From NCBI RefSeq assembly GCF_003044565.1, contig NZ_POXG01000006.1, positions 62,001 through 126,000 of the forward strand: DNA of 64,000 nucleotides, in the 5' to 3' direction. This document shows, one piece after another, positions 51,917 to 60,713 of this stretch. The notes beneath the pieces were generated by a model that saw nothing but the letters and a program-made list of their open reading frames with translations, did not search any database and was not told the DNA's origin. Position numbers and translations under genes: made by a program. The stretch's first letter is position 1. The number at the start of each line of letters is the position of its first letter. Source of the DNA: Neisseria sicca (GTDB taxonomy: Bacteria; Pseudomonadota; Gammaproteobacteria; Burkholderiales; Neisseriaceae).

Positions 51917-53212
51917 ATGTTGCCCGAACACACTTCCTCCCTGCTCGATTTCGACCGCGCCCATCTGCTCCATCCCTATACGTCCATGACCGACCCGTTG
52001 CCTGTTTATCCGGTGCGCCGTGCGGAGGGCGTGCATATTGAATTGGCGGACGGTACGCGGTTGATTGACGGGATGTCGTCTTGGTGGTGTGCGATACACG
52101 GCTACAATCATCCCGTTTTGAATCAGGCAGTTGAGGCGCAGATTAAACAAATGTCGCATATGATGTTCGGCGGTTTGACGCACGAGCCGGCGGTGGAGCT
52201 GGGCAAGTTGTTGGTCGGGATTTTGCCGCAGGGGCTGGACCGTATTTTTTATGCGGACTCGGGTTCGGTTTCGGTGGAAGTCGCGTTGAAAATGGCGGTG
52301 CAATACCAGCAGGCGCGGGGTATGACGGCGAAGCAGAATATCGCGACGGTGCGGCGCGGGTATCACGGCGATACTTGGAACGCGATGTCCGTCTGCGACC
52401 CGGAAACGGGGATGCACCATATTTTCGGCAGCGCTCTGCCGCAGCGTTATTTTGTCGATAATCTGAAAAGCCGTTTCGATGATGAATGGGACGGGGCGGA
52501 TTTGCAGTCTGTCCGCGCCTTGTTTGAAGCGCATCATGCGGATATCGCCGCCTTTATTTTAGAGCCGGTTGTGCAAGGCGCGGGCGGTATGTATTTTTAT
52601 CATCCGCAGTATCTTCGCGGATTGCGCGATTTGTGCGACGAATTTGATATCGTGTTGATTTTTGACGAAATCGCCACCGGATTCGGGCGCACGGGCAAGA
52701 TGTTTGCCTGCGAACACGCGGAGGTCGTGCCGGATATTATGTGTATCGGCAAGGGCTTGAGCGGCGGCTATATGACGCTGGCGGCGGCAATCACTTCGCA
52801 AAAAGTCACCGAAACGATTTCGCGCGGCGAGGCGGGCGTGTTTATGCACGGCCCGACATTTATGGCGAACCCGCTGGCGTGTGCCGTTGCCTGCGCTTCG
52901 GTCAAGCTGCTTTTGTCCCAAGATTGGCAGGCGAATATCCGCCGCATCGAAAGTATCCTGAAAGGTCGTCTGAAAACCGCATGGGACATTCGCGGCGTGA
53001 AAGACGTGCGCGTTTTGGGTGCCATCGGGGTGATCGAGTTGGAAAAAGGCGTGGATATGGCGCGTTTTCAAGCGGATTGCGTGGCGCAGGGAATTTGGGT
53101 GCGCCCATTCGGCAGGCTGGTGTACCTCATGCCGCCTTACATCATTTCAGACGACCTCTTGACCGAACTTGCCGACAAAACCGTACAAATCTTGAAGGAA
53201 CACAGCAAATGA
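51917..53212 (+). CDS. bioA: Adenosylmethionine-8-amino-7-oxononanoate aminotransferase
   Basis: PLP class III aminotransferase of biotin synthesis, converting KAPA to DAPA, 431 residues. [15 protein letters not shown] and [15 protein letters not shown] are BioA hallmarks. The PLP Asp is in [12 protein letters not shown] and the PLP Lys in [15 protein letters not shown]. Its stop overlaps the bioD start (ATGA), so the two form an operon. A DUS in frame encodes KGRLKTA. Confidence 0.95.
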   Translation: MLPEHTSSLLDFDRAHLLHPYTSMTDPLPVYPVRRAEGVHIELADGTRLIDGMSSWWCAIHGYNHPVLNQAVEAQIKQMSHMMFGGLTHEPAVELGKLLVGILPQGLDRIFYADSGSVSVEVALKMAVQYQQARGMTAKQNIATVRRGYHGDTWNAMSVCDPETGMHHIFGSALPQRYFVDNLKSRFDDEWDGADLQSVRALFEAHHADIAAFILEPVVQGAGGMYFYHPQYLRGLRDLCDEFDIVLIFDEIATGFGRTGKMFACEHAEVVPDIMCIGKGLSGGYMTLAAAITSQKVTETISRGEAGVFMHGPTFMANPLACAVACASVKLLLSQDWQANIRRIESILKGRLKTAWDIRGVKDVRVLGAIGVIELEKGVDMARFQADCVAQGIWVRPFGRLVYLMPPYIISDDLLTELADKTVQILKEHSK

Positions 53213-53877
53213 AAGGCGTTTACTTCGTCAGCGGCATAGACACGGACATCGGCAAAACCGTCGCCACCGGCGTGTTGGCAAAACAATTGTTGCAGCAGGG
53301 CAAAAGCGTGATCACGCAAAAGCCCGTGCAAACCGGTTGCCAAAACATTGCCGACGACATCGCCGTCCACCGCAAAATCATGGGCATACCCATGCAAGAA
53401 GCCGACAAACAGCGGCTGACCATGCCAGAAATCTTCAGCTATCCCGCCTCGCCCCACCTCGCCGCACGTCTGGACGGCAGGGTTTTGGACTTGAACAAAA
53501 TCCGCGCTGCCACGGAGCAACTGGCGGCGCAATACGAAATCGTATTGGTCGAAGGCGCGGGCGGATTGATGGTTCCGCTGACGGAAAACCTGTTAACCAT
53601 TGATTATATTCAGCAACAGGCTTATCCCGTCATTCTCGTCACCAGCGGACGGCTCGGCAGCATCAACCACACCCTGCTCAGCTTCGCCGCACTCAAGCAA
53701 TACGGCATCAGCCTGCACAGCCTGATTTTCAACCACATCCACGACAGCCGCGACGAACACATCGCCCAAGACAGCTTGGCGTATCTGAAGGGTCGTCTGA
53801 AAACAGAGTTCCCCGATGCGGAGTGGATGGAGTTGGATAAGGTGGAGACGGACGAAAGGTCGTCTGAAAACGATTAA
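53209..53877 (+). CDS. bioD: Dethiobiotin synthetase
   Basis: ATP-dependent carboxylase making dethiobiotin from DAPA, 222 residues. The P-loop is [23 protein letters not shown] and [11 protein letters not shown] are the other nucleotide and substrate loops. Translationally coupled to bioA. The C-terminus contains two DUS in frame (GRLKTEF and RSSEND), the second forming the very end of the protein. Confidence 0.95.
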   Translation: MKGVYFVSGIDTDIGKTVATGVLAKQLLQQGKSVITQKPVQTGCQNIADDIAVHRKIMGIPMQEADKQRLTMPEIFSYPASPHLAARLDGRVLDLNKIRAATEQLAAQYEIVLVEGAGGLMVPLTENLLTIDYIQQQAYPVILVTSGRLGSINHTLLSFAALKQYGISLHSLIFNHIHDSRDEHIAQDSLAYLKGRLKTEFPDAEWMELDKVETDERSSEND

Positions 53878-54082
53878 GAGTGGCGGAGCATTGCTGCTGA
53901 ACGAAATTGCGCTGTCGCTGGCGATACTGACGGAACTGGGGTTCAGCTTGTGCTTGCTGTATGATTCGTCCAAGCAGTATTTCCAAGGGACTGAAGTTTT
54001 TTGGGTTCGTTGTTAATGTGCCTTGGGATTAAGGATAAAGGGAGTAACACAATGTCTTTGGTAGTAAGAAATGGAGGATGAA

Positions 54083-54598
54083 ATGGTAAAAAGAATATTT
54101 TTAGTATTTTCTATGGCATTAAGTGGATTTATCTCTGCCGAAGGGCTGAATGCCATCAATGATCCGGTGATGAATCCTTGTATTCAACGTCCTGATTTGG
54201 CAGGGTGCGGGGCAAATGGTTCTGTTGCGACACAGAGGGTTTATAAAGTACCGAACCGTTGGGGCGCTATTTACTACAATCCTGCCAATGATGCGGTGGG
54301 ATATTCTGAAAACAATACCGAAGGTTATCGTTCCGCCAATAAAGAGGCATTGGCAAACTGCATTAACGCAGGAGGCGGTCAAAATCCATTGCATAGAGAT
54401 GGTAAAGGTTGTCGTAAGATGACGGAAGTTCGCAATGCTTGCAGTGCGATTGCTGGTGGCAGTAAAAGCTATAGTGCAAAAAGTGATGATTATTTGGAGA
54501 AAGCAGAACGGAAAGCTCTTGACGGGTGTAGCCAATATTCCAATGATTGTAAAATCTTTTATTCTGGCTGCTCTCGTCATCCCGATTACCGTTATTGA
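54083..54598 (+). CDS. Secreted DUF4189 protein, copy 1
   Basis: A 171-residue exported protein. The signal peptide (MVKRIFLVFSMALSGFISAEG) precedes a cysteine-rich domain of the DUF4189 type: a GAIYYNPANDAVGYSENN strand pair, ALANCINAGG, and the C-terminal SGCSRHPDYRY. At least eight Cys suggest disulfide bonds. I chose the ATG at 54083, 5 nt after GGAGG. First of three tandem paralogues. Function unknown. Confidence 0.8.
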   Translation: MVKRIFLVFSMALSGFISAEGLNAINDPVMNPCIQRPDLAGCGANGSVATQRVYKVPNRWGAIYYNPANDAVGYSENNTEGYRSANKEALANCINAGGGQNPLHRDGKGCRKMTEVRNACSAIAGGSKSYSAKSDDYLEKAERKALDGCSQYSNDCKIFYSGCSRHPDYRY

Positions 54599-54607
54599 TT
54601 GATTTGA

Positions 54608-54648
54608 TTTTTCAGACGGTCTTTTTAAGATTCTAGGTCGTCTGAAAA
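54608..54648 (+). terminator. Imperfect DUS pair after copy 1
   Basis: TTTTCAGACGGTCT and AGGTCGTCTGAAAA enclose TTTTAAGATTCT-type loop; one arm has a G substitution. Confidence 0.6.
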
Positions 54649-54653
54649 TTTTT

Positions 54654-54709
54654 ATACGGTAACTAAGCAATATCCCATCGCGACTGGGTATTGCTCAGAT
54701 TACGATCAT
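54654..54709. repeat. Repeated intergenic hairpin unit, copy 1
   Basis: ATACGGTAAC... to GATCAT, containing the stem AGCAATA-CCCA / TGGGTATTGCT (54666-54695). The same unit recurs at 55318-55374. Confidence 0.7.
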
Positions 54710-54752
54710 ATAGAGTGGTTTGGATTAATGATGGTCACGCTAAGGACATGAA

Positions 54753-55268
54753 ATGAAAAAAATATTTTTAATGGTTGCATTGTTTTTATCTAATTCTTTA
54801 TCTTATGCTAACGAAATGAATAATCCGTGTGTTTATCATCCTAATTTACCAGGGTGTGCTGGAAATAACCGTGCCATCGGACAAAGCAACCGCGTTATTA
54901 ATATACCTGATCGTTGGGGAGCGATATATCTGAACCCTGCTAATGTGGCTATAGGTTATGCTGAGAACAATACAGAAGGCTATCGTTCAGCAAATAAAGA
55001 AGCACTAGCAAATTGTATTAAAGCAGGTGGTGGGGAGAACCCTATAGGAAAGAGTGGGAAAGGATGCCAATTGATAACACAATACCGTAATACATGTGGT
55101 GCGATAGCGATAGGTGGAGTCGTTGGCAATGGAGGATATGGAACTTCAACCGATATGGATGTTCGTAAAGCGGAAAAAGGTGCTTTATTAGAATGCAGTA
55201 AGCATTCTAATGAATGTACAATCCGTTATTCAGGCTGTTCCCGTCATCCTGATTATCTCCGTTATTGA
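54753..55268 (+). CDS. Secreted DUF4189 protein, copy 2
   Basis: A 171-residue paralogue with signal peptide MKKIFLMVALFLSNSLSYANE. The mature domain keeps NNTEGYRSANKEALANCI, GKGCQLIT, the Cys spacing and SGCSRHPDYLRY. It is more AT-rich than copy 1. An AAGGA site precedes the ATG. Preceded and followed by the repeated hairpin unit. Confidence 0.8.
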   Translation: MKKIFLMVALFLSNSLSYANEMNNPCVYHPNLPGCAGNNRAIGQSNRVINIPDRWGAIYLNPANVAIGYAENNTEGYRSANKEALANCIKAGGGENPIGKSGKGCQLITQYRNTCGAIAIGGVVGNGGYGTSTDMDVRKAEKGALLECSKHSNECTIRYSGCSRHPDYLRY

Positions 55269-55273
55269 TTTAA

Positions 55274-55314
55274 TTTTCAGACGACCTCTTTAAGATTTGA
55301 GGTCGTCTGAAAAA
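55274..55314 (+). terminator. DUS pair after copy 2
   Basis: TTTTCAGACGACCTC and GAGGTCGTCTGAAAA around TTTAAGATTT-type loop. Confidence 0.65.
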
Positions 55315-55317
55315 TTT

Positions 55318-55374
55318 GATACGGTAACCAAGCAATATTCCATCGTGACTGGGTATTGCTCAGATTACGATCAT
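55318..55374. repeat. Repeated intergenic hairpin unit, copy 2
   Basis: Same order as copy 1: ATACGGTAACCA, stem AGCAATA / TATTGCT (55331-55360), CAGATTACGATCAT. Stem differences keep pairing through a wobble. Confidence 0.7.
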
Positions 55375-55450
55375 GCAGGGCGGCTTGTGAAATGGCGAGA
55401 TATAAGCCAAAAAGATGATAGTGGTACTGTAATAAAGTAAAGGATTCATA

Positions 55451-55963
55451 ATGAAAAAAAATCTTTTCATATTTATGATATTAAGTGGTTTTGCTTCTGC
55501 CAATCCGTTGGGAGGCAACCCGACAGACGGTTATTGTCAAACTGTTGATGGTAGTGCTTGTGGTTGGGGAGGGAATGGTGGATCCTCCCAGCGTCGGGTG
55601 ATTAATATTCCTAACCATTGGGGTGCTATTTATTACAATCCCGCAAATAGGGCTTTTGGCTACTCAGATAATAATACGAAAAGTTATGAATCTGCTGAAG
55701 AAGAAGCATTGGCAGGGTGTATTAAAGCAGGGGGAAATAAGAACCCTATAGCTTCAGATGGAAAAGGATGCAGGTTAGGAACCAAAAATCAAAATTCTTG
55801 TAGTGCCATTGCAATGGGTAAAGTGGAAGGTTATGCAATCAGGAGTAATAGGCGCTTGGAAAGAGCTGAACAGGAAGCATTGAAAGCATGTAGTAAATAT
55901 TCTGATTCTTGTGAAATACGCTATTCCGCATGTTCCCGTCATCCTGATTATCTTCGTTATTAA
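55451..55963 (+). CDS. Secreted DUF4189 protein, copy 3
   Basis: A 170-residue paralogue with signal peptide MKKNLFIFMILSGFASANP. The most divergent copy: the N-terminal mature region (NPTDGYCQTVDGSACGWGGN) is its own, while GAIYYNPANRAFGYSDNNT and the C-terminal SRHPDYLRY are kept. An AAAGGA site precedes the ATG. A DUS pair follows. Confidence 0.8.
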   Translation: MKKNLFIFMILSGFASANPLGGNPTDGYCQTVDGSACGWGGNGGSSQRRVINIPNHWGAIYYNPANRAFGYSDNNTKSYESAEEEALAGCIKAGGNKNPIASDGKGCRLGTKNQNSCSAIAMGKVEGYAIRSNRRLERAEQEALKACSKYSDSCEIRYSACSRHPDYLRY

Positions 55964-55972
55964 ATGATTTAA

Positions 55973-56013
55973 TTTTTCAGACGACCTTTTTAAGATTAGA
56001 GGTCGTCTGAAAG
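55973..56013 (+). terminator. DUS pair after copy 3
   Basis: TTTTTCAGACGACCT and AGGTCGTCTGAAAG around TTTTAAGATTAG, the same loop type as after copies 1 and 2. Confidence 0.65.
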
Positions 56014-56027
56014 TTATTTATTGTGCC

Positions 56028-56570
56028 ATGAAACCCATTAATCTAAATCCCATGAATCCCCCTTTGAATTGGCAAGGCAAACTTCCCCTCGATCTGCCGC
56101 AGGGCTGGGGCGAACGCGCCGCTGCCTTGTGCCAAGCGCAATCGCTGACCGCCGCTTTACGCGCCTTGGGTGGCAGTTTTACGGTAAAAGTGCTGTATAT
56201 GGGCGAACTGGATGTGCAGGGCAATTCGTTTGGCGAAAACCATACCGAAACCGCCACACCGCAATTCGTCCGCGATGTTTTACTGCATCTGGACGGCGTG
56301 CCCGTCGTACAGGCGCGCAGCGCGTGCAGCCTGCAATCGCAAGCCTGGCGTGGCGTGTTGGATTGCGGCACGCAGCCTTTGGGCGAGCGGCTGTTTGACG
56401 GCACGCTACCCTTGAAGCGTTCGGCGTTCGAGTTTTGTCTGATGGAAAACGCAGGCGGTCAGGATGATTTCAGACGACCTGTCGCCGCCCGCAGGTCTTA
56501 TTTCGATTGGGATGGCGAGGTGTTGGAACTGACGGAATATTTTTTGGCGGGGTTGGCGCAGTTTGTGTAG
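56028..56570 (+). CDS. ubiC: Chorismate lyase
   Basis: Releases pyruvate from chorismate to give 4-hydroxybenzoate, the first committed step of ubiquinone synthesis. It has 180 residues. Features are SLTAALRALGGSFTVKVLYMG, the VVQARSACSL segment with the substrate-binding Arg, LGERLFDGTLPLKRS, and the C-terminal Arg-rich RRPVAARRSYFDW followed by ELTEYFLAGL. ubiA follows 157 bp downstream. The gene contains a DUS near 56468 that encodes DFRRPV. Confidence 0.88.
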   Translation: MKPINLNPMNPPLNWQGKLPLDLPQGWGERAAALCQAQSLTAALRALGGSFTVKVLYMGELDVQGNSFGENHTETATPQFVRDVLLHLDGVPVVQARSACSLQSQAWRGVLDCGTQPLGERLFDGTLPLKRSAFEFCLMENAGGQDDFRRPVAARRSYFDWDGEVLELTEYFLAGLAQFV

Positions 56571-56727
56571 GGCGCGGATATGCCGTTTTTGTATCTTTCT
56601 GTAAAAGTTGGGGATAAGGGTCTAAATAAAATAGTAAAATCTAAAAATTGATTTATAATGAACATAATACGCTAAGCAATAATTACAAATTGATTTATTA
56701 TACCAATAACATATTTTTCACATTCGC

Positions 56728-57645
56728 ATGAAGATAAGACGTGTTCTCCTACATTTTTTCCCGCGCTATGCCGTCGGACGGATGGTCATATACGGTAAAT
56801 TGATGCGCATCGACAAGCCTATCGGCACGTTGCTGCTGCTTTGGCCGACCTATTGGGCGTTATGGGTCGCTTCGGAAGGCATTCCGGAAGCGGATATTTT
56901 TTGGGCGTTTACCGCCGGTACGTTCTTTATGCGCAGCGCAGGCTGCGTGATTAACGACTTTGCCGACCGCAATTTTGACGGTTCGGTCGAGCGCACGAAA
57001 AACCGCCCCTTTGCCCGCGGGTTGGTTTCTAAAACGGAAGCGATTCTGCTGACCGTCATCCTCTGCCTGCTTGCCGCCCTCTGCATGACGCCGCTGAACC
57101 TGTTGACTTGGGTGATGAGTGTTCCCGCGCTGTTTCTGGCGATGACTTACCCCTTTACCAAACGGTTTTTCCCGCTGCCGCAGTTTTATTTGGGACTGGC
57201 ATTTTCTTTCGGGATTCCGATGGCGTTTGCCGCCGTCCGCAGCGGCGTGCCTTCTACGGCGTGGCTGATGTTTACCGCCAATGCTTTGTGGACGCTTGCC
57301 TACGACACGATTTATGCGATGGCTGACAAGGAAGACGATCTGAAAATCGGGATTAAAACTTCGGCAATCACATTCGGCGATCACGATATTTCCGCTTCCA
57401 TGCTCTGCCATTTTTGGTTTACCGCGCTGATGGCGGTGTTGGGCGTGAAAATCGGCGCGACATGGCCGTATTGGATCATGCTGCCTGCGGTGGTGTGGCT
57501 GCAAATCGGTCAATACCATGCCATCAAAACCCGCGACCGCCAGACTTGTTTTAAAGTGTTTTTGGATAACAATCATATCGGTCTGCTGTGGTTTTTGGGT
57601 TTGGCGGGGCATTATTTGTGGACTGTGGCTGCTACGCGGTTGTAA
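56728..57645 (+). CDS. ubiA: 4-hydroxybenzoate polyprenyltransferase
   Basis: Integral membrane prenyltransferase attaching the polyprenyl tail to 4-hydroxybenzoate, 305 residues. The two Asp-rich motifs are NDFADRNFD (about 75) and DKEDDLKIG (about 196), with [19 protein letters not shown] at the N-terminus and about eight helices. Starts at 56728 or 56782 are both possible; neither has a strong site. The AT-rich upstream region repeats TTGATTTAT twice. Confidence 0.95.
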
Positions 57646-57650
57646 GGCAA

Positions 57651-57757
57651 TATAGTGGATTAACTTTAAACCAGTACGGCGTTGCCTCGCCTTGCCGTAC
57701 TATCTGTACTGTCTGCGGCTTCGTCGCCTTGTCCTGATTTAAATTTAATCCACTATA
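57651..57757. repeat. Correia element, short form (107 bp)
   Basis: TATAGTGGATTAACTTTAAA to its inverted end, 5 bp after the ubiA stop codon. Confidence 0.95.
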
Positions 57758-57768
57758 GAATGGATAAC

Positions 57769-57798
57769 ACGTCGTCTGAAAAGGTTTTCAGACGACGT
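57769..57798. terminator. Variant DUS palindrome (CGTCGTCTGAA)
   Basis: ACGTCGTCTGAAAA and TTTTCAGACGACGT around GG. Both arms carry C where the usual DUS has G. Confidence 0.7.
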
Positions 57799-58032
57799 TT
57801 TGTGTTTTTGGGGAAGGGCGGATTGATGATGGCGCTGGGTTTTACCCGGTATCCGAACCTACTGCAAGCCATTTGTCGCCGTTTTCAGACGACCTTGTGT
57901 ATGGGTTAAGAAATATCAAAGAAGCAGCGTTTCTTGTTAGCAATCTGAGTGTAAATTGCGTGTTCAGGATTGAGGTTTGTACAGACAGTCGGTACAATTC
58001 CATTTCATTTTGCCACATCAAAAGAGATTTCT

Positions 58033-58482
58033 ATGAGCCTTATCGGCGAAATTTTGCCTTTGTCCCATATCGTTTTGGACTTGGAAGTCGGCAGCAAAAA
58101 ACGCTTGTTTGAAGAAGCGGGCCTGCTGCTTGAACATGAAGCAGAATTACCTCACGGCGATGTCTTCGACTGCCTGTTTGCCCGCGAAAAGCTGGGTTCG
58201 ACCGGTTTGGGGCAGGGCGTCGCCATTCCGCACGGCCGTCATGCCTGCGTGAAAAAAGCGACCGGCGCGTTTATCCGCACGAAAGAACCGGTCGCTTTCG
58301 ATGCGCCCGATGGCAAACCCGTATCCCTGATTTTCACTTTGTTGGTGCCGGAAAATGCGACCGGCGAGCATTTGGAAGTCTTGTCCAAACTGGCGGGCAG
58401 GTTCTCGCAAAAAGCCGTCCGTGAAGCCTTGATGTCCGCGACCTCTGCCGAGGAGGTGCGTAAACTTCTGGCAGAAGAGTAA
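58033..58482 (+). CDS. ptsN: PTS IIA-like nitrogen regulatory protein
   Basis: EIIA-Ntr-type phosphocarrier, 149 residues. The phosphorylated His is in LGQGVAIPHGRHACV and the family's C-terminal SATSAEEVRKLL is present. I chose the ATG at 58033 (MSLIGEILPLSHIV) over an upstream one at 57970 that lacks family resemblance. It opens ptsN-hprK-rapZ with gaps of 3 nt and an overlap. Confidence 0.92.
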   Translation: MSLIGEILPLSHIVLDLEVGSKKRLFEEAGLLLEHEAELPHGDVFDCLFAREKLGSTGLGQGVAIPHGRHACVKKATGAFIRTKEPVAFDAPDGKPVSLIFTLLVPENATGEHLEVLSKLAGRFSQKAVREALMSATSAEEVRKLLAEE

Positions 58483-58485
58483 AGA

Positions 58486-59448
58486 ATGCCCAGTATATCC
58501 GTCCGCCGCCTGTTTTCCGATAATCAGCACAAGCTCCAACTTGCTTGGGCGGCAGGCAATTCGGGTGCGGACAACCGCATCGGAGTAGAGGCCGACAAAC
58601 CCGTTTTGGCGTTGGTCGGCCATTTGAATTTTATCCATCCCAATCAAATCCAAGTCGTCGGTGTTGCCGAAGCCGAATATCTCAAACGCCTCGAATCGGG
58701 CGAATTGAATTACGACTTCGGCGAACTCTTCGATATTCCCATGTCGCTGGTCATCGTTGCCAACGGTCTGGCGGTTTCACCCAAATTGCGCGACTACTGC
58801 CATAAAAACGACATCCCGCTGCTGACTTCCAAGCTCGAAAGCCCGTATTTGATGGACGTGTTGCGGATTTATCTGCAACGCACGTTGGCGACTTCCATCG
58901 TCAAACACGGCGTATTCCTCGATGTATTTGAAGTCGGTGTGTTGATTACCGGTCATTCCGGCTTGGGTAAAAGCGAGCTGGCGTTGGAATTGATTTCGCG
59001 CGGACACAGCCTGATTGCCGATGATGCGGTCGAGCTTTTCCGCACCGGACCCGAAACGCTCGAAGGCCGCTGCCCGCCGATGCTGCGTGATTTTCTTGAA
59101 GTGCGCGGGTTGGGCATACTCAATATCCGCCACATTTTTGGCGAAACTTCTATCCGTCCGAAAAAAATTCTCCAGCTGATTATTAACCTAGTCGCTGCCG
59201 ATGACGATTACATGAAGCAGCTCGACCGCTTGAGCATACGCACGGAAACCGAGTCCATCCTCAACGTCAACGTCCGTTCCGTCACCCTGCCTGTCGCCGT
59301 GGGCCGCAACCTTGCGGTATTGGTTGAAGCGGCGGTGCGCAACTACATCCTCCAGTTGCGCGGCAAAGACAGCACCAAAGAATTCCTCGAACGCCATCAA
59401 ACACAACTCAAAGAAAACGAACAAAACCATGAAAATCGTCCTGATTAG
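58486..59448 (+). CDS. hprK: HPr kinase/phosphorylase
   Basis: Phosphorylates and dephosphorylates HPr at Ser46, 320 residues. The C-terminal catalytic domain has the P-loop [14 protein letters not shown], then [12 protein letters not shown] and the [16 protein letters not shown] signature. The N-terminal domain covers about 1-135. In Proteobacteria this gene occurs with ptsN and rapZ, as here, where the PTS is regulatory and not a sugar-uptake system. Confidence 0.95.
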   Translation: MPSISVRRLFSDNQHKLQLAWAAGNSGADNRIGVEADKPVLALVGHLNFIHPNQIQVVGVAEAEYLKRLESGELNYDFGELFDIPMSLVIVANGLAVSPKLRDYCHKNDIPLLTSKLESPYLMDVLRIYLQRTLATSIVKHGVFLDVFEVGVLITGHSGLGKSELALELISRGHSLIADDAVELFRTGPETLEGRCPPMLRDFLEVRGLGILNIRHIFGETSIRPKKILQLIINLVAADDDYMKQLDRLSIRTETESILNVNVRSVTLPVAVGRNLAVLVEAAVRNYILQLRGKDSTKEFLERHQTQLKENEQNHENRPD

Positions 59449-60283
59449 CGGATTGTCCGGCTCGGGTAAGTCCGTTGCCCTCAAGCAGCTCGAAGACCTC
59501 GGCTATTTCTGCGTGGACAACCTGCCGCTGGAAATGCTGCCTTCGCTGGTGCTGCACCACATCGAACGTGCCGATGAAACCAAACTCGGCGTGAGCGTCG
59601 ATGTCCGTTCCGGCATCAACATTCAGGAAGCGCAAGAGCAAATCCAATACCTGCGCGATGAAGGCCATCAGGTCGAAGTATTGTTTGTTGAGGCAGAGGA
59701 AAGCGTGCTGGTGCGCCGTTTTTCCGAAACGCGGCGCGGCCATCCGTTGTCCGGATTGAGCCTTACACTGTTGGAAAGCCTGCAAAAAGAGCGCGAATGG
59801 CTGTTTCCGCTCAAAGACATCGCCTACTGTATCGACACATCCAAAATGAACGCGCAGCAACTGCGTTATGCCGTTCAACAATGGCTCAACATCGAGCGCA
59901 GAGGGCTTTTGGTGATTCTTGAGTCTTTCGGCTTCAAATACGGCGTACCGAATAACGCTGATTTTATGTTCGATATGCGCAGCCTGCCCAATCCCTATTA
60001 CGATCCCGAGCTGCGCCCCTACACCGGCATGGACGCTCCCATTCAAGCGTATCTCGACCAGCAGCCCTTGGTGCAGGAAATGGTCGACGACATCGACCAC
60101 TTTATGAACCACTGGCTCCCGCGCCTGCAAAAAGAAAGCCGCAGCTACGTGACCATCGCCATCGGCTGTACCGGCGGGCAGCACCGTTCCGTCTATGTTG
60201 TCGAAAAACTCGCCCAACGCCTGCAAGGGCATTACGAATTGCTGGTCCGCCACAGACAGGCACACAACCTGTCCGGACGCTGA
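59429..60283 (+). CDS. rapZ: RNase adapter/NTPase RapZ
   Basis: P-loop protein that in E. coli binds GlmY/GlmZ RNAs and steers RNase E, 284 residues. Walker A is [19 protein letters not shown] at the N-terminus; the C-terminal domain has [18 protein letters not shown] and [13 protein letters not shown]. The ATG at 59429 lies inside the last codons of hprK (20-nt overlap), giving a normal-length protein. Confidence 0.95.
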   Translation: MKIVLISGLSGSGKSVALKQLEDLGYFCVDNLPLEMLPSLVLHHIERADETKLGVSVDVRSGINIQEAQEQIQYLRDEGHQVEVLFVEAEESVLVRRFSETRRGHPLSGLSLTLLESLQKEREWLFPLKDIAYCIDTSKMNAQQLRYAVQQWLNIERRGLLVILESFGFKYGVPNNADFMFDMRSLPNPYYDPELRPYTGMDAPIQAYLDQQPLVQEMVDDIDHFMNHWLPRLQKESRSYVTIAIGCTGGQHRSVYVVEKLAQRLQGHYELLVRHRQAHNLSGR

Positions 60284-60326
60284 TTCCCCTTTTCAGACGA
60301 CCTTTTCGATATAAAAGGAGAAAACC

Positions 60327-60557
60327 ATGAAACACATCATCACCCTCGCACTCGCCTGCACACTTGCCGCCTGCGCCGCAGAAATCCCCGCCTACCGTTG
60401 GCACCGCACCGGCGCAAGCGAAGCCGAAGTTTCCCGTCAAATCAACATCTGCAAATCACAAGCGCAACACGACGCCAAACACGGACGCGAATCCAAATCC
60501 CTTGAGCAATGTATGGACGAAGCCGGCTACTACCGCTACGAACACGGCAACCTCTAA
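60327..60557 (+). CDS. Small lipoprotein of unknown function
   Basis: A 76-residue protein with a clear lipobox LAAC (Cys16) after MKHIITLALACT. The mature part (60 residues) has two Cys (ICKSQ and EQCMDE), many Lys/Glu/His and Tyr near the end (GYYRYEHGN). An AAGGAG site lies before the start. Family not recognised. Confidence 0.75.
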   Translation: MKHIITLALACTLAACAAEIPAYRWHRTGASEAEVSRQINICKSQAQHDAKHGRESKSLEQCMDEAGYYRYEHGNL

Positions 60558-60576
60558 ACCTTGAGCGCCCCAAACC

Positions 60577-60619
60577 AAAAGGTCGTCTGAAAAACCGCGA
60601 AGGCTTTCAGACGACCTTT
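60577..60619 (+). terminator. DUS-pair terminator after small lipoprotein
   Basis: AAAAGGTCGTCTGAAA and CTTTCAGACGACCTTT across about 12 nt. Confidence 0.7.
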
Positions 60620-60641
60620 GCACAGAAAACGGACAAACCTC

Positions 60642-60683
60642 AAGGTCGTCTGAAAACACCGCCGAACCACTTTTCAGACGACC
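60642..60683. repeat. Second inverted DUS pair before ylqF
   Basis: AAGGTCGTCTGAAAA and TTTTCAGACGACC across about 13 nt; two DUS hairpins in 107 bp. Confidence 0.65.
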
Positions 60684-60713
60684 CCACCGCAAATCAGACA
60701 GAAAGAACAAAAC

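Noticed and set aside
51917..51960. BirA operator overlapping the bioA start
   Set aside because: The TTGTAAACC...GGTTTACAA pattern is not present upstream of bioA.
53816..54016. 66-codon ORF after bioD
   Set aside because: It overlaps the bioD end and a DUS; the hydrophobic stretch is suggestive, but there is no ribosome-binding site and no recognised family.
54083..55963. Polymorphic toxin or contact-dependent inhibition locus
   Set aside because: The proteins are short paralogues with signal peptides and no toxin motif, secretion partner or immunity gene visible.
57682..57909. ORF starting MPRLAVLSV inside a Correia element
   Set aside because: The same peptide arises from another Correia copy (about 10071), so it is a translation of the repeat.
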